From: Sphingosinicella sp. CPCC 101087
Lineage (GTDB): Bacteria; Pseudomonadota; Alphaproteobacteria; Sphingomonadales; Sphingomonadaceae
Assembly (NCBI RefSeq): GCF_004151485.1
Contig: NZ_SBFF01000001.1
Span: 484,547 to 548,546 of the forward strand
Reading direction: 5' to 3'
DNA: 64,000 bases
The notes under the pieces were generated by a model. It made no database searches, was not told where the DNA came from, and saw only the letters and a list, made by a program, of their open reading frames with translations. The translations under genes and the position numbers were made by a program. Positions 1 through 8,875 of this stretch are shown in pieces. Every line of letters begins with the position of its first letter. The stretch's first letter is position 1.

Positions 1-83
1 CCGACGCTTGATGATGGCAGGTCGAAGTCCGACATTGGAGACAAGTGGCCCGTGAATCGGTCGCGGGCCCGCAGGAGTAACCA

Positions 84-2414
84 ATGCCGTCTTTTGCCCG
101 CGAACTTGAGCAAACGCTGCACAACGCCCTCGGCGAAGCGAGCGGCCGCAGGCACGAATATGCGACCCTCGAGCACCTTCTCCTCGCCTTGACGGAGGAC
201 GTCCATGCCGGACGCGTGATGGAAGCGTGCGGCGTCAACCTGCCCGAACTGAAGGAGCAGGTTCGCCACTATCTCGACAGCGAACTGGAGGCGCTGAAGG
301 TCGAAGGGGAGACCGACCCGTCGCCGACCAGCGGTTTCCAGCGCGTCGTCCAACGCGCCATTCTGCACGTCCAGTCTTCCGGACGCGATGAAGTGACCGG
401 CGCCAACGTACTCGTCGCGCTCTTCTCCGAGCGCGAGAGCTATGCCGTCTACTTCCTGCAGCAGCAGGACATGAGCCGCCTCGACGCGGTCACCTATATC
501 AGCCACGGCGTCGGCAAGGGCGACGCCGTCGCCCAGCCGCCGGAGACCAAGAGCGCCGAGGAGACCAAGCAGGAGGACGGCAAGAAGAAGCCGGAATCCG
601 CGCTGAAGCAGTTCACGGTCAACCTCAACGAAAAGGCCAAGGAAGGGCGCGTCGACCCGCTGATCGGCCGCGGCCCCGAGGTCGACCGGACGGTCCAGAT
701 CCTTTGCCGCCGGTCCAAGAACAACCCGCTTTATGTGGGCGATCCCGGCGTCGGCAAGACCGCCATCGCGGAAGGCCTGGCCCGCAAGATCGTCGAGGGC
801 GACGTTCCCGACGTGCTGAAGCCTGCCGTAATATACTCGCTCGACATGGGCGCCTTGCTCGCCGGGACTCGCTACCGGGGCGATTTCGAGGAAAGGCTGA
901 AAGCGGTCGTGTCGGAGCTCGAGAAGCTTCCGCACGCCATCCTGTTCATCGACGAAATCCACACGGTGATCGGCGCCGGCGCCACGTCCGGCGGCGCGAT
1001 GGACGCATCCAACCTCCTGAAGCCCGCGCTCTCCAACGGCGCGATCCGCTGCATCGGTTCGACCACCTACAAGGAGTTCCGCAACCATTTCGAGAAGGAT
1101 CGGGCGCTGCTGCGGCGGTTCCAGAAGATCGACATCAACGAGCCGACGCTCGATGATACGGTCAAGATCCTGAGCGGCCTCAGGTCGGCGTTCGAGGAGC
1201 ATCACGGCGTGCGCTACACGCCCGACGCCATCAAGGCGGCGGTCGAGCTCTCCGCGCGCTACATCAACGACCGCAAGCTCCCCGACAAGGCGATCGACGT
1301 GATCGACGAGGTCGGCGCGATGCAGATGCTGGTCGTGCCGTCCAAGCGCAAGAAGACGATCACCACCAAGGAGATCGAGGCGGTCATCTCGACCATCGCC
1401 CGGATACCGGCCAAGAGCGTTTCAAGCGACGACAAGAAGGCGCTGGAGCATCTCGACCGCGATCTCAAGCGGGTCGTGTTCGGCCAGAACGAGGCGATCG
1501 ACCGGCTGGCATCGGCGATCAAGCTGAGCCGTGCGGGCCTGCGCGATCCCGACAAGCCGATCGGCAGCTACCTGTTCAGCGGCCCGACCGGCGTCGGCAA
1601 GACCGAGGTGGCGCGCCAGCTCGCCTCGATCATGGGGATTCCGCTCCAGCGCTTCGACATGTCGGAATATATGGAGCGTCACTCGGTCAGCCGGCTGATC
1701 GGCGCGCCTCCGGGCTATGTCGGCTACGACCAGGGAGGGCTGCTGACCGACGCCGTGGACCAGCATCCGCACAGCGTGCTGCTGCTCGACGAGATCGAGA
1801 AGGCCCATCCGGACCTGTTCAACATCCTCCTGCAGATCATGGACAACGGGCGGTTGACCGACCATCACGGCAAGACGGTCGACTTCCGAAACGTCATCCT
1901 GATCATGACCACCAATGCCGGGGCCGCCGACATGGCGAGCGAGGGTATCGGCTTCGGCAACGTCTCCAAGGAGGATGCGAGCGAAGAAGCGGTGAAGCGG
2001 ATGTTCACGCCGGAATTCCGCAACCGCCTCGATGCGATCGTTCCGTTCGGTTATCTGCCGCCGGAGGTGGTGGCCCGGGTGGTCGACAAGTTCATCCTCC
2101 AGCTCGAACTGCAGCTGGCCGACCGCAACGTCCATATCGAGCTCGACGACGATGCCCGCAAATGGCTGACCGAGCGCGGTTATGACAGGCTGTACGGCGC
2201 CCGGCCTATGGGCCGGCTGGTGCAGGAGAAGATCAAGCAACCGCTGGCCGAGGAGCTGCTGTTCGGCAAGCTCGTCCATGGCGGCGAGGTGAAGGTGCGG
2301 ATCAAGGACGATACCCCGACGTTCGAGGTCATCCCGGCGCCGCCCAAGGCCTCGAAGCGGAAGAAGAAGCCGGCGAGGACAAAGCCGGCCGACCAGTCGG
2401 AACAGCAGGCCTGA
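84..2414 (+). CDS. clpA: ATP-dependent Clp protease ATP-binding subunit ClpA
   Basis: Hexameric AAA+ unfoldase that feeds substrates to ClpP in the cytosol. The 776-residue protein has an N-terminal Clp repeat domain (about 1-150), a first AAA module with Walker A GDPGVGKT (about 219) and Walker B FIDEIH (about 287), and a second module with Walker A GPTGVGKT (about 500) and Walker [13 protein letters not shown]. The short spacer between modules and the IGF-type loop (GIGFG), which docks on ClpP, mark it as ClpA and not ClpB. AGGAG at 73-77 supports the ATG. A small GC-rich stem (47-52 with 64-69) precedes the RBS. The C-terminus is a Lys-rich low-complexity tail. Confidence 0.97.
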   Translation: MPSFARELEQTLHNALGEASGRRHEYATLEHLLLALTEDVHAGRVMEACGVNLPELKEQVRHYLDSELEALKVEGETDPSPTSGFQRVVQRAILHVQSSGRDEVTGANVLVALFSERESYAVYFLQQQDMSRLDAVTYISHGVGKGDAVAQPPETKSAEETKQEDGKKKPESALKQFTVNLNEKAKEGRVDPLIGRGPEVDRTVQILCRRSKNNPLYVGDPGVGKTAIAEGLARKIVEGDVPDVLKPAVIYSLDMGALLAGTRYRGDFEERLKAVVSELEKLPHAILFIDEIHTVIGAGATSGGAMDASNLLKPALSNGAIRCIGSTTYKEFRNHFEKDRALLRRFQKIDINEPTLDDTVKILSGLRSAFEEHHGVRYTPDAIKAAVELSARYINDRKLPDKAIDVIDEVGAMQMLVVPSKRKKTITTKEIEAVISTIARIPAKSVSSDDKKALEHLDRDLKRVVFGQNEAIDRLASAIKLSRAGLRDPDKPIGSYLFSGPTGVGKTEVARQLASIMGIPLQRFDMSEYMERHSVSRLIGAPPGYVGYDQGGLLTDAVDQHPHSVLLLDEIEKAHPDLFNILLQIMDNGRLTDHHGKTVDFRNVILIMTTNAGAADMASEGIGFGNVSKEDASEEAVKRMFTPEFRNRLDAIVPFGYLPPEVVARVVDKFILQLELQLADRNVHIELDDDARKWLTERGYDRLYGARPMGRLVQEKIKQPLAEELLFGKLVHGGEVKVRIKDDTPTFEVIPAPPKASKRKKKPARTKPADQSEQQA

Positions 2415-2455
2415 GACGAGGGCCCTCCCCCATGGGGGCGGGCCCTTTCTCTTTC
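2415..2455 (+). terminator. Rho-independent terminator after clpA
   Basis: Directly after the clpA stop, AGGGCCC pairs with GGGCCCT around a CCCC/GGGG inner stem, followed by TTTCTCTTTC. The position and the T-rich tail fit termination of clpA. The convergent ArsR gene ends about 90 bases further on. Confidence 0.7.
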
Positions 2456-2542
2456 GGGCATGGATCGGGCGAACGGCTCTCGGCGGGGGCCGGATAGGCT
2501 CGAACTTGTAACGGATACCGCCTTCGGGATGCCGGATTTCGG

Positions 2543-3226
2543 TCAACAGCCGGGAGCGCGAAAGGCTGATTCAAAAGCGCGTCGGCCGGCCGACGTGAAG
2601 CGCAGCACCCTGCCCTGTTCCCGCTTCAACCAATTGCGCTCGATCATCAGGTCGAGCAGCGCCGCGCCGAGTGCGCCGCCGAGATGGACGCGGCGTTCAC
2701 TCCAGTCGAGGCAGGCGCGGCACAGCGGACGGCGGCCGCGGGCCAGTCGCTCGACGTCGACCCCGAATTCGGCGAGCCAGGCCGTGCCCGATCGAGTCGG
2801 CACGATCGCCTCCTCGCCCTCGACAATGCCCCTCGCACGAAGCGCTTCGAGCAGCGCCACGCCCCGCTCCCCGGCGAGATGGTCGTAGCAGATACGCGCT
2901 TGGCGAAGCGCCGGCTCGCGCGGCCCCGAACGCACCGGTGCCGGGCTCGTTCGCTGGGCGAGACCCATCAGCGCCTCCAGCGTCTCCGCCACGTCGGGCC
3001 CGGACAAACGGAAATAGCGGTGGCGGCCCTGACGCCGGACGACAACGAGTCCCGCCTCGAGCAAGCGTGCGAGGTGGCCGCTTGCGGTGGGGGCGGCTAT
3101 TCCGCCGCCTTCCGCCAGCTCGCGCGCAGTCAGCGATCGGCCGTCCATCAGCAAGGTGAGCATGTTCGCCCGGGCGGGATCGCCGATCAGGGCGGCGACG
3201 GCAGCGATGCGCGGTCCATCGAGCAT
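2543..3226 (-). CDS. ArsR-type winged-helix regulator
   Basis: A 227-residue regulator. The N-terminal 90 residues are an ArsR-like winged helix: helix-turn-helix around ELAEGGGIAAPTASGHLARL, then a wing with RRQGRHRYF. The C-terminal 130 residues are a second domain with a Cys-x2-Cys pair (LCRAC), seen in longer ArsR relatives but of unknown ligand. It is divergent from the NIPSNAP-ABM pair across 66 bases that hold an inverted repeat, so it probably represses itself and that pair. The inducer cannot be read from the sequence. Confidence 0.85.
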   Translation of the reverse strand: MLDGPRIAAVAALIGDPARANMLTLLMDGRSLTARELAEGGGIAAPTASGHLARLLEAGLVVVRRQGRHRYFRLSGPDVAETLEALMGLAQRTSPAPVRSGPREPALRQARICYDHLAGERGVALLEALRARGIVEGEEAIVPTRSGTAWLAEFGVDVERLARGRRPLCRACLDWSERRVHLGGALGAALLDLMIERNWLKREQGRVLRFTSAGRRAFESAFRAPGC

Positions 3227-3250
3227 AGTTCGGCCGTAACCGAAGCATAG
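3224..3250. promoter_or_regulatory. Candidate ArsR operator in divergent promoter
   Basis: TTCGG (3229-3233), CCGTAA, CCGAA (3240-3244) form a perfect 5-6-5 inverted repeat. It is flanked by two direct copies of GCATAG, at 3223-3228 or nearby and at 3245-3250. It overlaps the start codon region of the ArsR gene and lies about 45 bases upstream of the NIPSNAP gene. Assignment as an operator is inference from symmetry and position. Confidence 0.4.
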
Positions 3251-3292
3251 TCGCCTGGCAATCGGCTAATCGGTGCCGCAGGAGGTGCCCGC

Positions 3293-3622
3293 ATGATTAC
3301 CTGCTTCATCCATTACGAGATCGACCCCGCCGCCCAGGAAGCGTTCGCGCTTTATGCGCGGAACTGGGGCCAGGCGATTCCGCGCTGCGGTGCCGACCTG
3401 ATCGGCTATTTCGGCCCGCACGAGGGATCGGCCACGACCGGCTACGGCGTCTATCAGATCGAAAGCCTCGCCGCCTACGAGGCCTATCGGGCGCGGCTGC
3501 GCGAGGACCCTCTGGCACAGGAGAATTTCGACTTTGCTCGCCGCGAGCGATTCATCCGGTCGGAGAGCCGTCTGTTCCTGAAATGCCTCTCGGCTCCGCA
3601 TGCCCTGGGGCCCGACCGATGA
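3293..3622 (+). CDS. NIPSNAP family protein
   Basis: A 109-residue single-domain protein matching the NIPSNAP / dimeric alpha-beta barrel fold: ITCFIHYEIDPAAQEAF at the start, then YQIESLAAYEAYRARL and an R-rich end. Members are small cytosolic proteins, often of unknown activity. The stop overlaps the start of the next gene by ATGA (3619-3622), so the two are translationally coupled. GCAGGAGGTG upstream is a strong RBS. Confidence 0.8.
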   Translation: MITCFIHYEIDPAAQEAFALYARNWGQAIPRCGADLIGYFGPHEGSATTGYGVYQIESLAAYEAYRARLREDPLAQENFDFARRERFIRSESRLFLKCLSAPHALGPDR

Positions 3623-3963
3623 TCGCTGTCCTGTTCGAGGTTCACGCCCGCCATCCACGGCGGCGGGCCTATCTCGACCTCGCCTCAGCGCTTCGGCCCG
3701 AACTCGAGCGGATCGACGGCTTCGTCTCCGTCGAGCGTTTCCAGTCGCTCAATGACGAGGAGAAGCTGCTCTCCCTCTCCTTTTTCCGGGACGAGGCGGC
3801 CGTGGCGGCCTGGCGCAACCTGCCGCAGCATCGCCAGGCGCAGGCGCGTGGCCGCAGCGGGCTGTTCGACGACTATCGGCTGCGAATCGCGCACGTCGTT
3901 CGCGACTACGGCCTGCGAGACCGCTCGCAAGCGCCCGAGGACAGCCACCGGACGCACGACTGA
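3619..3963 (+). CDS. Antibiotic biosynthesis monooxygenase (ABM) domain protein
   Basis: A 114-residue ferredoxin-like ABM-fold protein: VLFEVHARHPRRRAYLDL, GFVSVERFQS, LLSLSFFRDEAAVAAW and HRQAQARGR are the typical segments. The ATG is chosen because it gives a four-base overlap with the NIPSNAP stop. The last 20 residues are polar and outside the fold. The substrate is unknown; related proteins are heme-, quinol- or detoxification-linked. The neighbouring ArsR regulator suggests a response to a small molecule. Confidence 0.8.
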   Translation: MIAVLFEVHARHPRRRAYLDLASALRPELERIDGFVSVERFQSLNDEEKLLSLSFFRDEAAVAAWRNLPQHRQAQARGRSGLFDDYRLRIAHVVRDYGLRDRSQAPEDSHRTHD

Positions 3964-4049
3964 GGCAGGTCGGCGCGCAAGGCGTTATTCATGCTTTGTT
4001 CCACAGCCGGAATGGGTTATTCGGATTCGGTCACAAGCGGAGAAACGCC

Positions 4050-4700
4050 ATGTCCGACCCTCTCGTCTTCTACACCAATCCGATGTCCCGCGGCCGGATC
4101 GTCCGTTGGATGCTCGAGGAGGTCGGCGAGCCTTATGAGACGGTCGTCCTGGATTATGCGACGACGATGAAGGGATCGGACTATCTGGCGATCAACCCGA
4201 TGGGGAAGGTTCCGGCCATTCGGCATGGCGACACGGTCGTCACCGAGGGCGCGGCGATCTGCGCCTATCTCGCGGACATGTTCCCGGACCGCGGCCTCGC
4301 GCCGCCGTCGAAGAGCAAATTGCGCGGACCCTATTATCGCTGGCTGTTCTTCGCGGCGGGTCCGCTCGAGGCCGCCGTCACCGCCAAGGCGCTGGGCCTG
4401 CTCGCGCCGGCCGACAAGTCGACGATGGCGGGCTATGGCACGTTCGAGGACACGATCGAAGCCCTCGAGACGGCGGTGAAGCCCGGCCCCTATATATGCG
4501 GCGACCAGTTCACCGCCGCCGACCTCTATGTCGGTTCCCATATCGGTTGGGGCATGCAGTTCGGCACGATCGAGAAGAGGCCGGCGTTCGAGGATTATGT
4601 TGCGCGCATCCACGCACGGCCCGCCGCCGCTCGCGCGGCCGAGATCGACGACGCGCTGATCCCAGAGCAGCAGCCGGCCAATCCGCAGCCCGCGGCCTGA
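4050..4700 (+). CDS. Glutathione S-transferase family protein
   Basis: A 216-residue GST with an N-terminal thioredoxin-fold domain (FYTNPMSRGRIVRWMLEE, then NPMGKVPAIRHGD with the cis-Pro, and TEGAAICAYLAD giving the Glu/Ser-type gamma-glutamyl contact) and an all-helical C-terminal domain ending in QFTAADLYVGSHIGWG. It would conjugate glutathione to electrophiles in the cytosol. An in-frame upstream ATG at 3996 would add 18 residues, but the family N-terminus begins at SDPLVFYT, so 4050 is preferred. Confidence 0.9.
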   Translation: MSDPLVFYTNPMSRGRIVRWMLEEVGEPYETVVLDYATTMKGSDYLAINPMGKVPAIRHGDTVVTEGAAICAYLADMFPDRGLAPPSKSKLRGPYYRWLFFAAGPLEAAVTAKALGLLAPADKSTMAGYGTFEDTIEALETAVKPGPYICGDQFTAADLYVGSHIGWGMQFGTIEKRPAFEDYVARIHARPAAARAAEIDDALIPEQQPANPQPAA

Positions 4701-4996
4701 GACGCGCCCTTACCCGTCCGCCTCGGGAGTGGGAGAGGCAGCAGAGACTCGCACGAACGCCACTTCCTGAGGGAGAGGGAGAGACCCGCCGCTGCGAGCG
4801 GGTGGACGATGGCGTCCCGCGCTGAGCTGCGCCGACCCGGCCGCCGACGAGGATTTTCTTGTCAGCGCTCATGGCGCGGGTTCCCGCCGGTCGCGCTCGA
4901 TGTCCGCCCCCCCGGACTGGACGGCAGGAGCCAAGCCGGACTCCCACTTCTCCTCATGGACCGCTAGTCATCGGTGCCGTTGAGGGAGAGGAGTCC
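4701..4996. repeat. Gene-free stretch with degenerate GAGGGAGAGGG repeat
   Basis: No credible gene. It contains CCTGAGGGAGAGGGAGAG (4766-4783) and related purine-rich blocks (4726-4740). The core resembles the block at 7410-7428 that forms one arm of an inverted repeat. It looks like an eroded dispersed intergenic element. Confidence 0.4.
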
Positions 4997-5893
4997 ATGA
5001 TTCGTGCTGCCATCGTCGCGCTCTACGACCGCTTCACTCATGAGGGGATGGATCGGCGCGAGTTCATGTCGGAACTGACCCGCATCGCCGGGGGCGCCGC
5101 CGCGGCGGGCGTCGCTTTGTCGAGCATCGCCTGCCAAGCCGCCGAGCCGCTGGTGCCGGAGAGCGACGCGAGGATCCGCACGCAACCGCTGGAATGGGAA
5201 GTGGCGCCTGGCCGGGTCTATCGCGGCTACAATGCCGCCCCTGCCGATGCCGCGCCCAACCTTCCGGTCGTGTTTGTCATCCACGAGAATCGTGGGCTGA
5301 ACGAGCATATAAAGGATGTGGCACGCCGGCTTGCGATTGCCGGCTATTCGGCCGTCGCCCCGGATTTTCTGAGCCTGGCCGGCGGCACGCCGGCCGACGA
5401 GGACCGAGCCCGCGAGATGATCGGGCAGCTCGATATGGCGCAGACCGTCGCCGACGGTGCCACGATGATCCGCTATCTCACGACGCCGGAGAGCGGCGCG
5501 CGCAAGGTCGGAGCGATCGGCTTCTGCTGGGGCGGCGGGCTGGTGAATCGGCTGGCGGTGACCGCGGGCGCCTCGCTGAGCGCCGCCGTGCCCTTCTACG
5601 GTCCGGCGCCGAATCCGGCCGAAGCGGCACAGGTGCAGGCGCCGATGCTGATCATCCTGGCCGGGCGCGACGAGCGGGTGAACCAGACCGCGTTGCCCTG
5701 GGCGGAGGCGCTGCGCGCGGCCGGCAAGGACGCTCGGGCGATCACCTATCCCGACGTCGACCACGCCTTCCACAACGACACGTCGGAGATGCGCTACGAT
5801 CGCGGCGCGGCCGAGCAGGCCTGGGCGGCGACGCTCGAATTCCTCGGCCGCCATCTCCAGCCGAGCCAGGCCGGCCGAGGAGCCACGGGCTGA
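4997..5893 (+). CDS. Dienelactone hydrolase family protein, exported
   Basis: A 298-residue alpha/beta hydrolase of the DLH group (YghX-like). The nucleophile motif is GFCWGGG with Cys, Asp is in AGRDER and His in DVDHAFHN, giving a Cys-Asp-His triad. The N-terminus carries a twin-arginine stretch (MDRREFM) followed by an Ala-rich hydrophobic segment ending in SSIACQA, suggesting Tat export and possibly a weak lipobox. The ATG at 4997 follows GGAGAGGAG; a longer in-frame start at 4859 encodes unlikely Pro/Arg-rich sequence. The physiological substrate is unknown. Confidence 0.85.
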   Translation: MIRAAIVALYDRFTHEGMDRREFMSELTRIAGGAAAAGVALSSIACQAAEPLVPESDARIRTQPLEWEVAPGRVYRGYNAAPADAAPNLPVVFVIHENRGLNEHIKDVARRLAIAGYSAVAPDFLSLAGGTPADEDRAREMIGQLDMAQTVADGATMIRYLTTPESGARKVGAIGFCWGGGLVNRLAVTAGASLSAAVPFYGPAPNPAEAAQVQAPMLIILAGRDERVNQTALPWAEALRAAGKDARAITYPDVDHAFHNDTSEMRYDRGAAEQAWAATLEFLGRHLQPSQAGRGATG

Positions 5894-5912
5894 ATTGCCC
5901 GCACCCCATATG

Positions 5913-5945
5913 AAAAGGGCCCGGCGTCGCCGCCGGGCCCTTTCC
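5913..5945. terminator. Bidirectional terminator
   Basis: A perfect 13-bp stem, AAAGGGCCCGGCG with CGCCGGGCCCTTT, around a TCGC loop. T-rich on one side and A-rich on the other, it lies between two convergent genes and can serve both. Confidence 0.85.
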
Positions 5946-5963
5946 TTGTCGTTTCAGCCTTCG

Positions 5964-6698
5964 CTATTCGCGGCTGCCCATGAACTGGAGCAGGAAGGTG
6001 AACATGTTGATGAAGTCGAGATAGAGCGACAGGGCGCCCATGATCGCCGCCTTCCCGATCATGTCGGTGCCCGCCACCTGGAAGTAGAGGCTCTTGATCC
6101 GCTGCGTATCGTAAGCGGTCAGGCCGGCGAACAGCAGCACGCCGATGAAGCTCACGACATAGTGCATCACGGGCGACTGCAGGAACAGGTTGATGACCAT
6201 CGCCACCAGCAAGCCGATCACGCCCATGATAAGGAAGGTGCCGAAGGCCGAAAGGTCGCGCTTCGTCGTATAGCCGTAAAGGCTGAGGCCGAGGAAGGCG
6301 ACGGCCGTCGCGAAGAAGGTCTGCGCGATCGAGGCCCCGGTGAAGACCAGGAAGATCGAGGACAGCGACAGGCCCATCACGGTGGCGAACAGCCAATAAA
6401 GCAGCTGAGTAGTTCCAGTCGACATGCGGTGCACGCCGAAGCTCAGCGCCATGACGAAAGCCAGCGGCGAGAACATGATGATATATTTCAGCAAGCCCGG
6501 ACCCATGAGGATCTGCGCGGCCATGCCGCTGCTCGCGAAGAGCAACGCGACGATGCCCGTCCAGAGGACGCCGGACGCCATGTAGTTGTAGACCGACAGC
6601 ATATGCGCCCGAAGGCCTGCGTCGAACGCAACCTCGGCACGGCCGGCCGTTGTGGCCGGCGAGGCGCTGCCGATCCGCGGGTCAGACCAGTTGGCCAT
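5964..6698 (-). CDS. Bax inhibitor-1/YccA family membrane protein
   Basis: A 244-residue inner-membrane protein with about seven transmembrane segments after a polar 35-residue N-terminus. The conserved acidic motifs of the BI-1 (LifeGuard) family are present: AYDTQRIK and ALSLYLDFINMF near the C-terminus. Bacterial relatives act as pH-gated calcium leak channels or interact with FtsH; the exact role here is inferred only from family. GGGAG precedes the ATG. Confidence 0.9.
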   Translation of the reverse strand: MANWSDPRIGSASPATTAGRAEVAFDAGLRAHMLSVYNYMASGVLWTGIVALLFASSGMAAQILMGPGLLKYIIMFSPLAFVMALSFGVHRMSTGTTQLLYWLFATVMGLSLSSIFLVFTGASIAQTFFATAVAFLGLSLYGYTTKRDLSAFGTFLIMGVIGLLVAMVINLFLQSPVMHYVVSFIGVLLFAGLTAYDTQRIKSLYFQVAGTDMIGKAAIMGALSLYLDFINMFTFLLQFMGSRE

Positions 6699-6832
6699 GA
6701 TTCAAATCTCCCTTTCCGGCAAAAAATCCGCCGTACGCTCCTCAATATCGTGAGAAACGCCCTCGCTTTCAAGCAAAACCGGAATGGCGAGGCCCGGATG
6801 ATCGCGATCGAGAGCTTTGCTACAAGGCACGC

Positions 6833-7414
6833 ATGCACCGCCTGTTCGTCGCGATCCGACCACCCCACTTCGTGCGGAGCTTGCTGCTCGGCAGCATGGG
6901 CGGCATCAGCGGGGCGCGCTGGCAGACCGACGACCAGATCCACCTGACGCTTCGGTTCATCGGCGAGGTCGACCGTCATCGCGCCGGCGACATCCATGCC
7001 GCGCTCGGCGGCATCCACCATCCGCGCTTCGAGATCGCCCTCAATGGCCTCGGCACCTTCGACCGGCGCGGTCTTCCGGAAACGGTGTGGGCGGGGGTAA
7101 GCCCGCATGAGCCGCTCAAGGCGCTGCACAAGAAAGTCGACCAGGCGCTCGCGCGGGTCGGGGTCGAGCCGGAGCAGCGTGCCTATCTGCCCCACATCAC
7201 GCTTGCCCGGCTGAAACGTTCGTCGGGAACGGTGCGGAACCTGCTCGAGCAATGGGGCGGCCTGAGCAGCCCACCTTTTCCAGTCGACCGCTTCTCCTTG
7301 TTCGAGAGCCAGCTCACGCCGGAAGGCGCCGTCTATACGCCGATCGAGAATTATCCGCTGACGCCCTCGCCCTCCCGCCTGGCCGCCACGGACGCATCCC
7401 TTCCGCTGCCCTGA
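6833..7414 (+). CDS. thpR: RNA 2',3'-cyclic phosphodiesterase (LigT/ThpR)
   Basis: A 193-residue 2H phosphoesterase: the two H-x-T-x motifs are HLTL (about residue 37) and HITL (about 121). It hydrolyses 2',3'-cyclic phosphates at RNA ends and shows RNA ligase-like activity in vitro in homologues. The family normally ends near IENYPL; here the last residues (LTPSPSRLAATDASLPLP) are encoded by an intergenic inverted-repeat element, and the stop codon lies inside its right arm. Confidence 0.88.
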   Translation: MHRLFVAIRPPHFVRSLLLGSMGGISGARWQTDDQIHLTLRFIGEVDRHRAGDIHAALGGIHHPRFEIALNGLGTFDRRGLPETVWAGVSPHEPLKALHKKVDQALARVGVEPEQRAYLPHITLARLKRSSGTVRNLLEQWGGLSSPPFPVDRFSLFESQLTPEGAVYTPIENYPLTPSPSRLAATDASLPLP

Positions 7415-7429
7415 GGGGGAGAGGGCGTC
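7360..7429. repeat. Imperfect inverted-repeat element overlapping the thpR end
   Basis: GACGCCCTC (7360-7368) is perfectly complementary to GAGGGCGTC (7421-7429), with further partial pairing of CCCTCCC and GGGGGAG inside. Similar GAGGG-rich blocks occur at 4766-4783. The layout resembles REP-like intergenic palindromes. Confidence 0.5.
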
Positions 7430-7481
7430 GGAAGGCCGGGTCCGAGGCCCTCTCCCGTTCGCGAGGCCTCCTCGCGGGAAC

Positions 7482-8291
7482 CTAGACGCCGACCGCGTCG
7501 AGGAGCCGGTCGACCATGGGCGCATAGCCGGCGCCGAACAGGCGCAGGTGCACCAGCGCGGGGAAGAGCTGATAGACCGGACGGCGCTCGCGCCAGCCGG
7601 GCTCGAGAGCACCGTAAGCGGACCAGAACGTATCGGGCGGGCTGTCGAACAAGGTAAGCATCGCCAGATCGACTTCGGCATCACCATGGTAACAAGCCGG
7701 GTCGATCAGCGCGGCCAGCCGTCCCCCGGCGACCAGGATGTTGCCGCTCCACAGGTCGCCGTGAAGAAGCGACGCCGGCGGACGGTCGGGCAACAGGTCC
7801 CGGAGCCGACGCACCAGCCCCGCCACGCGGTCGCGAAGCGGCCGGTCGAGCAAAGCGGCTGTCGCGGCAAGCCGCTGCTCTCCCCAAAAGGCAGGCCAAT
7901 CCGCACTTCGCCGATTGTCGAGCTGGACCGTGCCGAGCGCATAGTCGACCGGCCAGCCAAATTGATCGGCGAGGCTGGAATGCAGCCGCTTCAAGCCGGC
8001 GCCGATGTCAGCCCAGCTCCTCGCGCTGAACAGGCCGTCATGGACGATCCGCTCGATAAGCAGCACGCCGCCATGCTCCGCCTCGACCGCGGGCGTCGGC
8101 AGGCCGGCGGCCGCAAGCGCTCGCAGCATCGCCGCCTCGGTCGCGACCGCAGGGCCGCCCTTCGCAACGCTTTCGCGGCCATCGTCCCGAACGACGAGAA
8201 GGACCTGGGAGAGATCGCCTCCCGCCAGGCGCCCGAGCCGATCCTCCGGAACGCCGGTCAGATCGGCTACGCGGCGGGAGAAAGCGGTCAT
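7482..8291 (-). CDS. Fructosamine kinase family protein
   Basis: An aminoglycoside-phosphotransferase-fold kinase of about 269 residues. The catalytic loop is LLHGDLWSGNIL and the metal-binding step is ALIDPACYHGDAEVDLAM; the N-terminal ATP-binding part contains GGDLSQV and ESVAKGG. The family phosphorylates ketosamines so that glycated amines decompose (deglycation). The ATG at 8291 overlaps the stop of the phosphatase by ATGA; an extended start further upstream would run into that gene and is rejected. The two products may act together on phosphorylated ketosamines, as in other fructosamine kinase-phosphatase pairs, but this is inference. Confidence 0.88.
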   Translation of the reverse strand: MTAFSRRVADLTGVPEDRLGRLAGGDLSQVLLVVRDDGRESVAKGGPAVATEAAMLRALAAAGLPTPAVEAEHGGVLLIERIVHDGLFSARSWADIGAGLKRLHSSLADQFGWPVDYALGTVQLDNRRSADWPAFWGEQRLAATAALLDRPLRDRVAGLVRRLRDLLPDRPPASLLHGDLWSGNILVAGGRLAALIDPACYHGDAEVDLAMLTLFDSPPDTFWSAYGALEPGWRERRPVYQLFPALVHLRLFGAGYAPMVDRLLDAVGV

Positions 8292-8767
8292 GCCTCGTCT
8301 TGCGCCGATCGTCGGATCGCGCCGGCGAGCGCCGCCGCGGCGTTCGTCACTTCGCGCCAAGTCGCGTCGAAATGGCTGTCGTCGCCATGATAGGGATCGG
8401 CCACCGGCTGACCCTCCCGTCCGGGAACATGATCCATCAGCAGCGACAAGCGGGCGCGCGCGCCCTCCGGACGGAGCGCGGCCAGGGCAGCGAGATTGTC
8501 GCGGTCGAGCGCGACGATATGGTCGAAGCGGTGAAAGTCCTCCATGCCCACTCGGCGAGCGCGCAAATGGGCGATGTCGAACCCGTTACGGCGCGCCACC
8601 GCGATCGCGCGAGGATCGGGCGGTTGCCCGACGTGCCAATCGCCGGTTCCCGCCGAATCCACTTCGACATCGAGGCGGAGTCGATCGGCCTCTGCCCTGA
8701 ACGCCGCCTCGGCGAGCGGCGAGCGGCAGATATTTCCCAGGCAGACGAACAGGACGGCTTGGACCAT
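8288..8767 (-). CDS. Low-molecular-weight protein-tyrosine phosphatase family protein
   Basis: A 159-residue phosphatase with the P-loop VCLGNICRS at residues 8-16 (nucleophile Cys9, Arg15) and the general-acid Asp in VADPYHGD. This is the standard LMW-PTP fold and length. The start is set at MVQAVLFVCLG since the family begins right before the P-loop; an upstream in-frame start would add 29 unrelated residues. It is coupled to the fructosamine kinase gene. It could dephosphorylate protein tyrosine or a small ketosamine phosphate (the Wzb and YwlE relatives); the sequence does not decide. Confidence 0.88.
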   Translation of the reverse strand: MVQAVLFVCLGNICRSPLAEAAFRAEADRLRLDVEVDSAGTGDWHVGQPPDPRAIAVARRNGFDIAHLRARRVGMEDFHRFDHIVALDRDNLAALAALRPEGARARLSLLMDHVPGREGQPVADPYHGDDSHFDATWREVTNAAAALAGAIRRSAQDEA

Positions 8768-8875
8768 ATCGAGATTCCCGAGCTGCGGGCCGCCTGAATG
8801 GCGTGTTTGCCAAAGAGAACCCTGCTCTGCTAGCCAGAGGGCAGAAAAGCTCACGGGAGGGTCGAGGGTTCCCTG

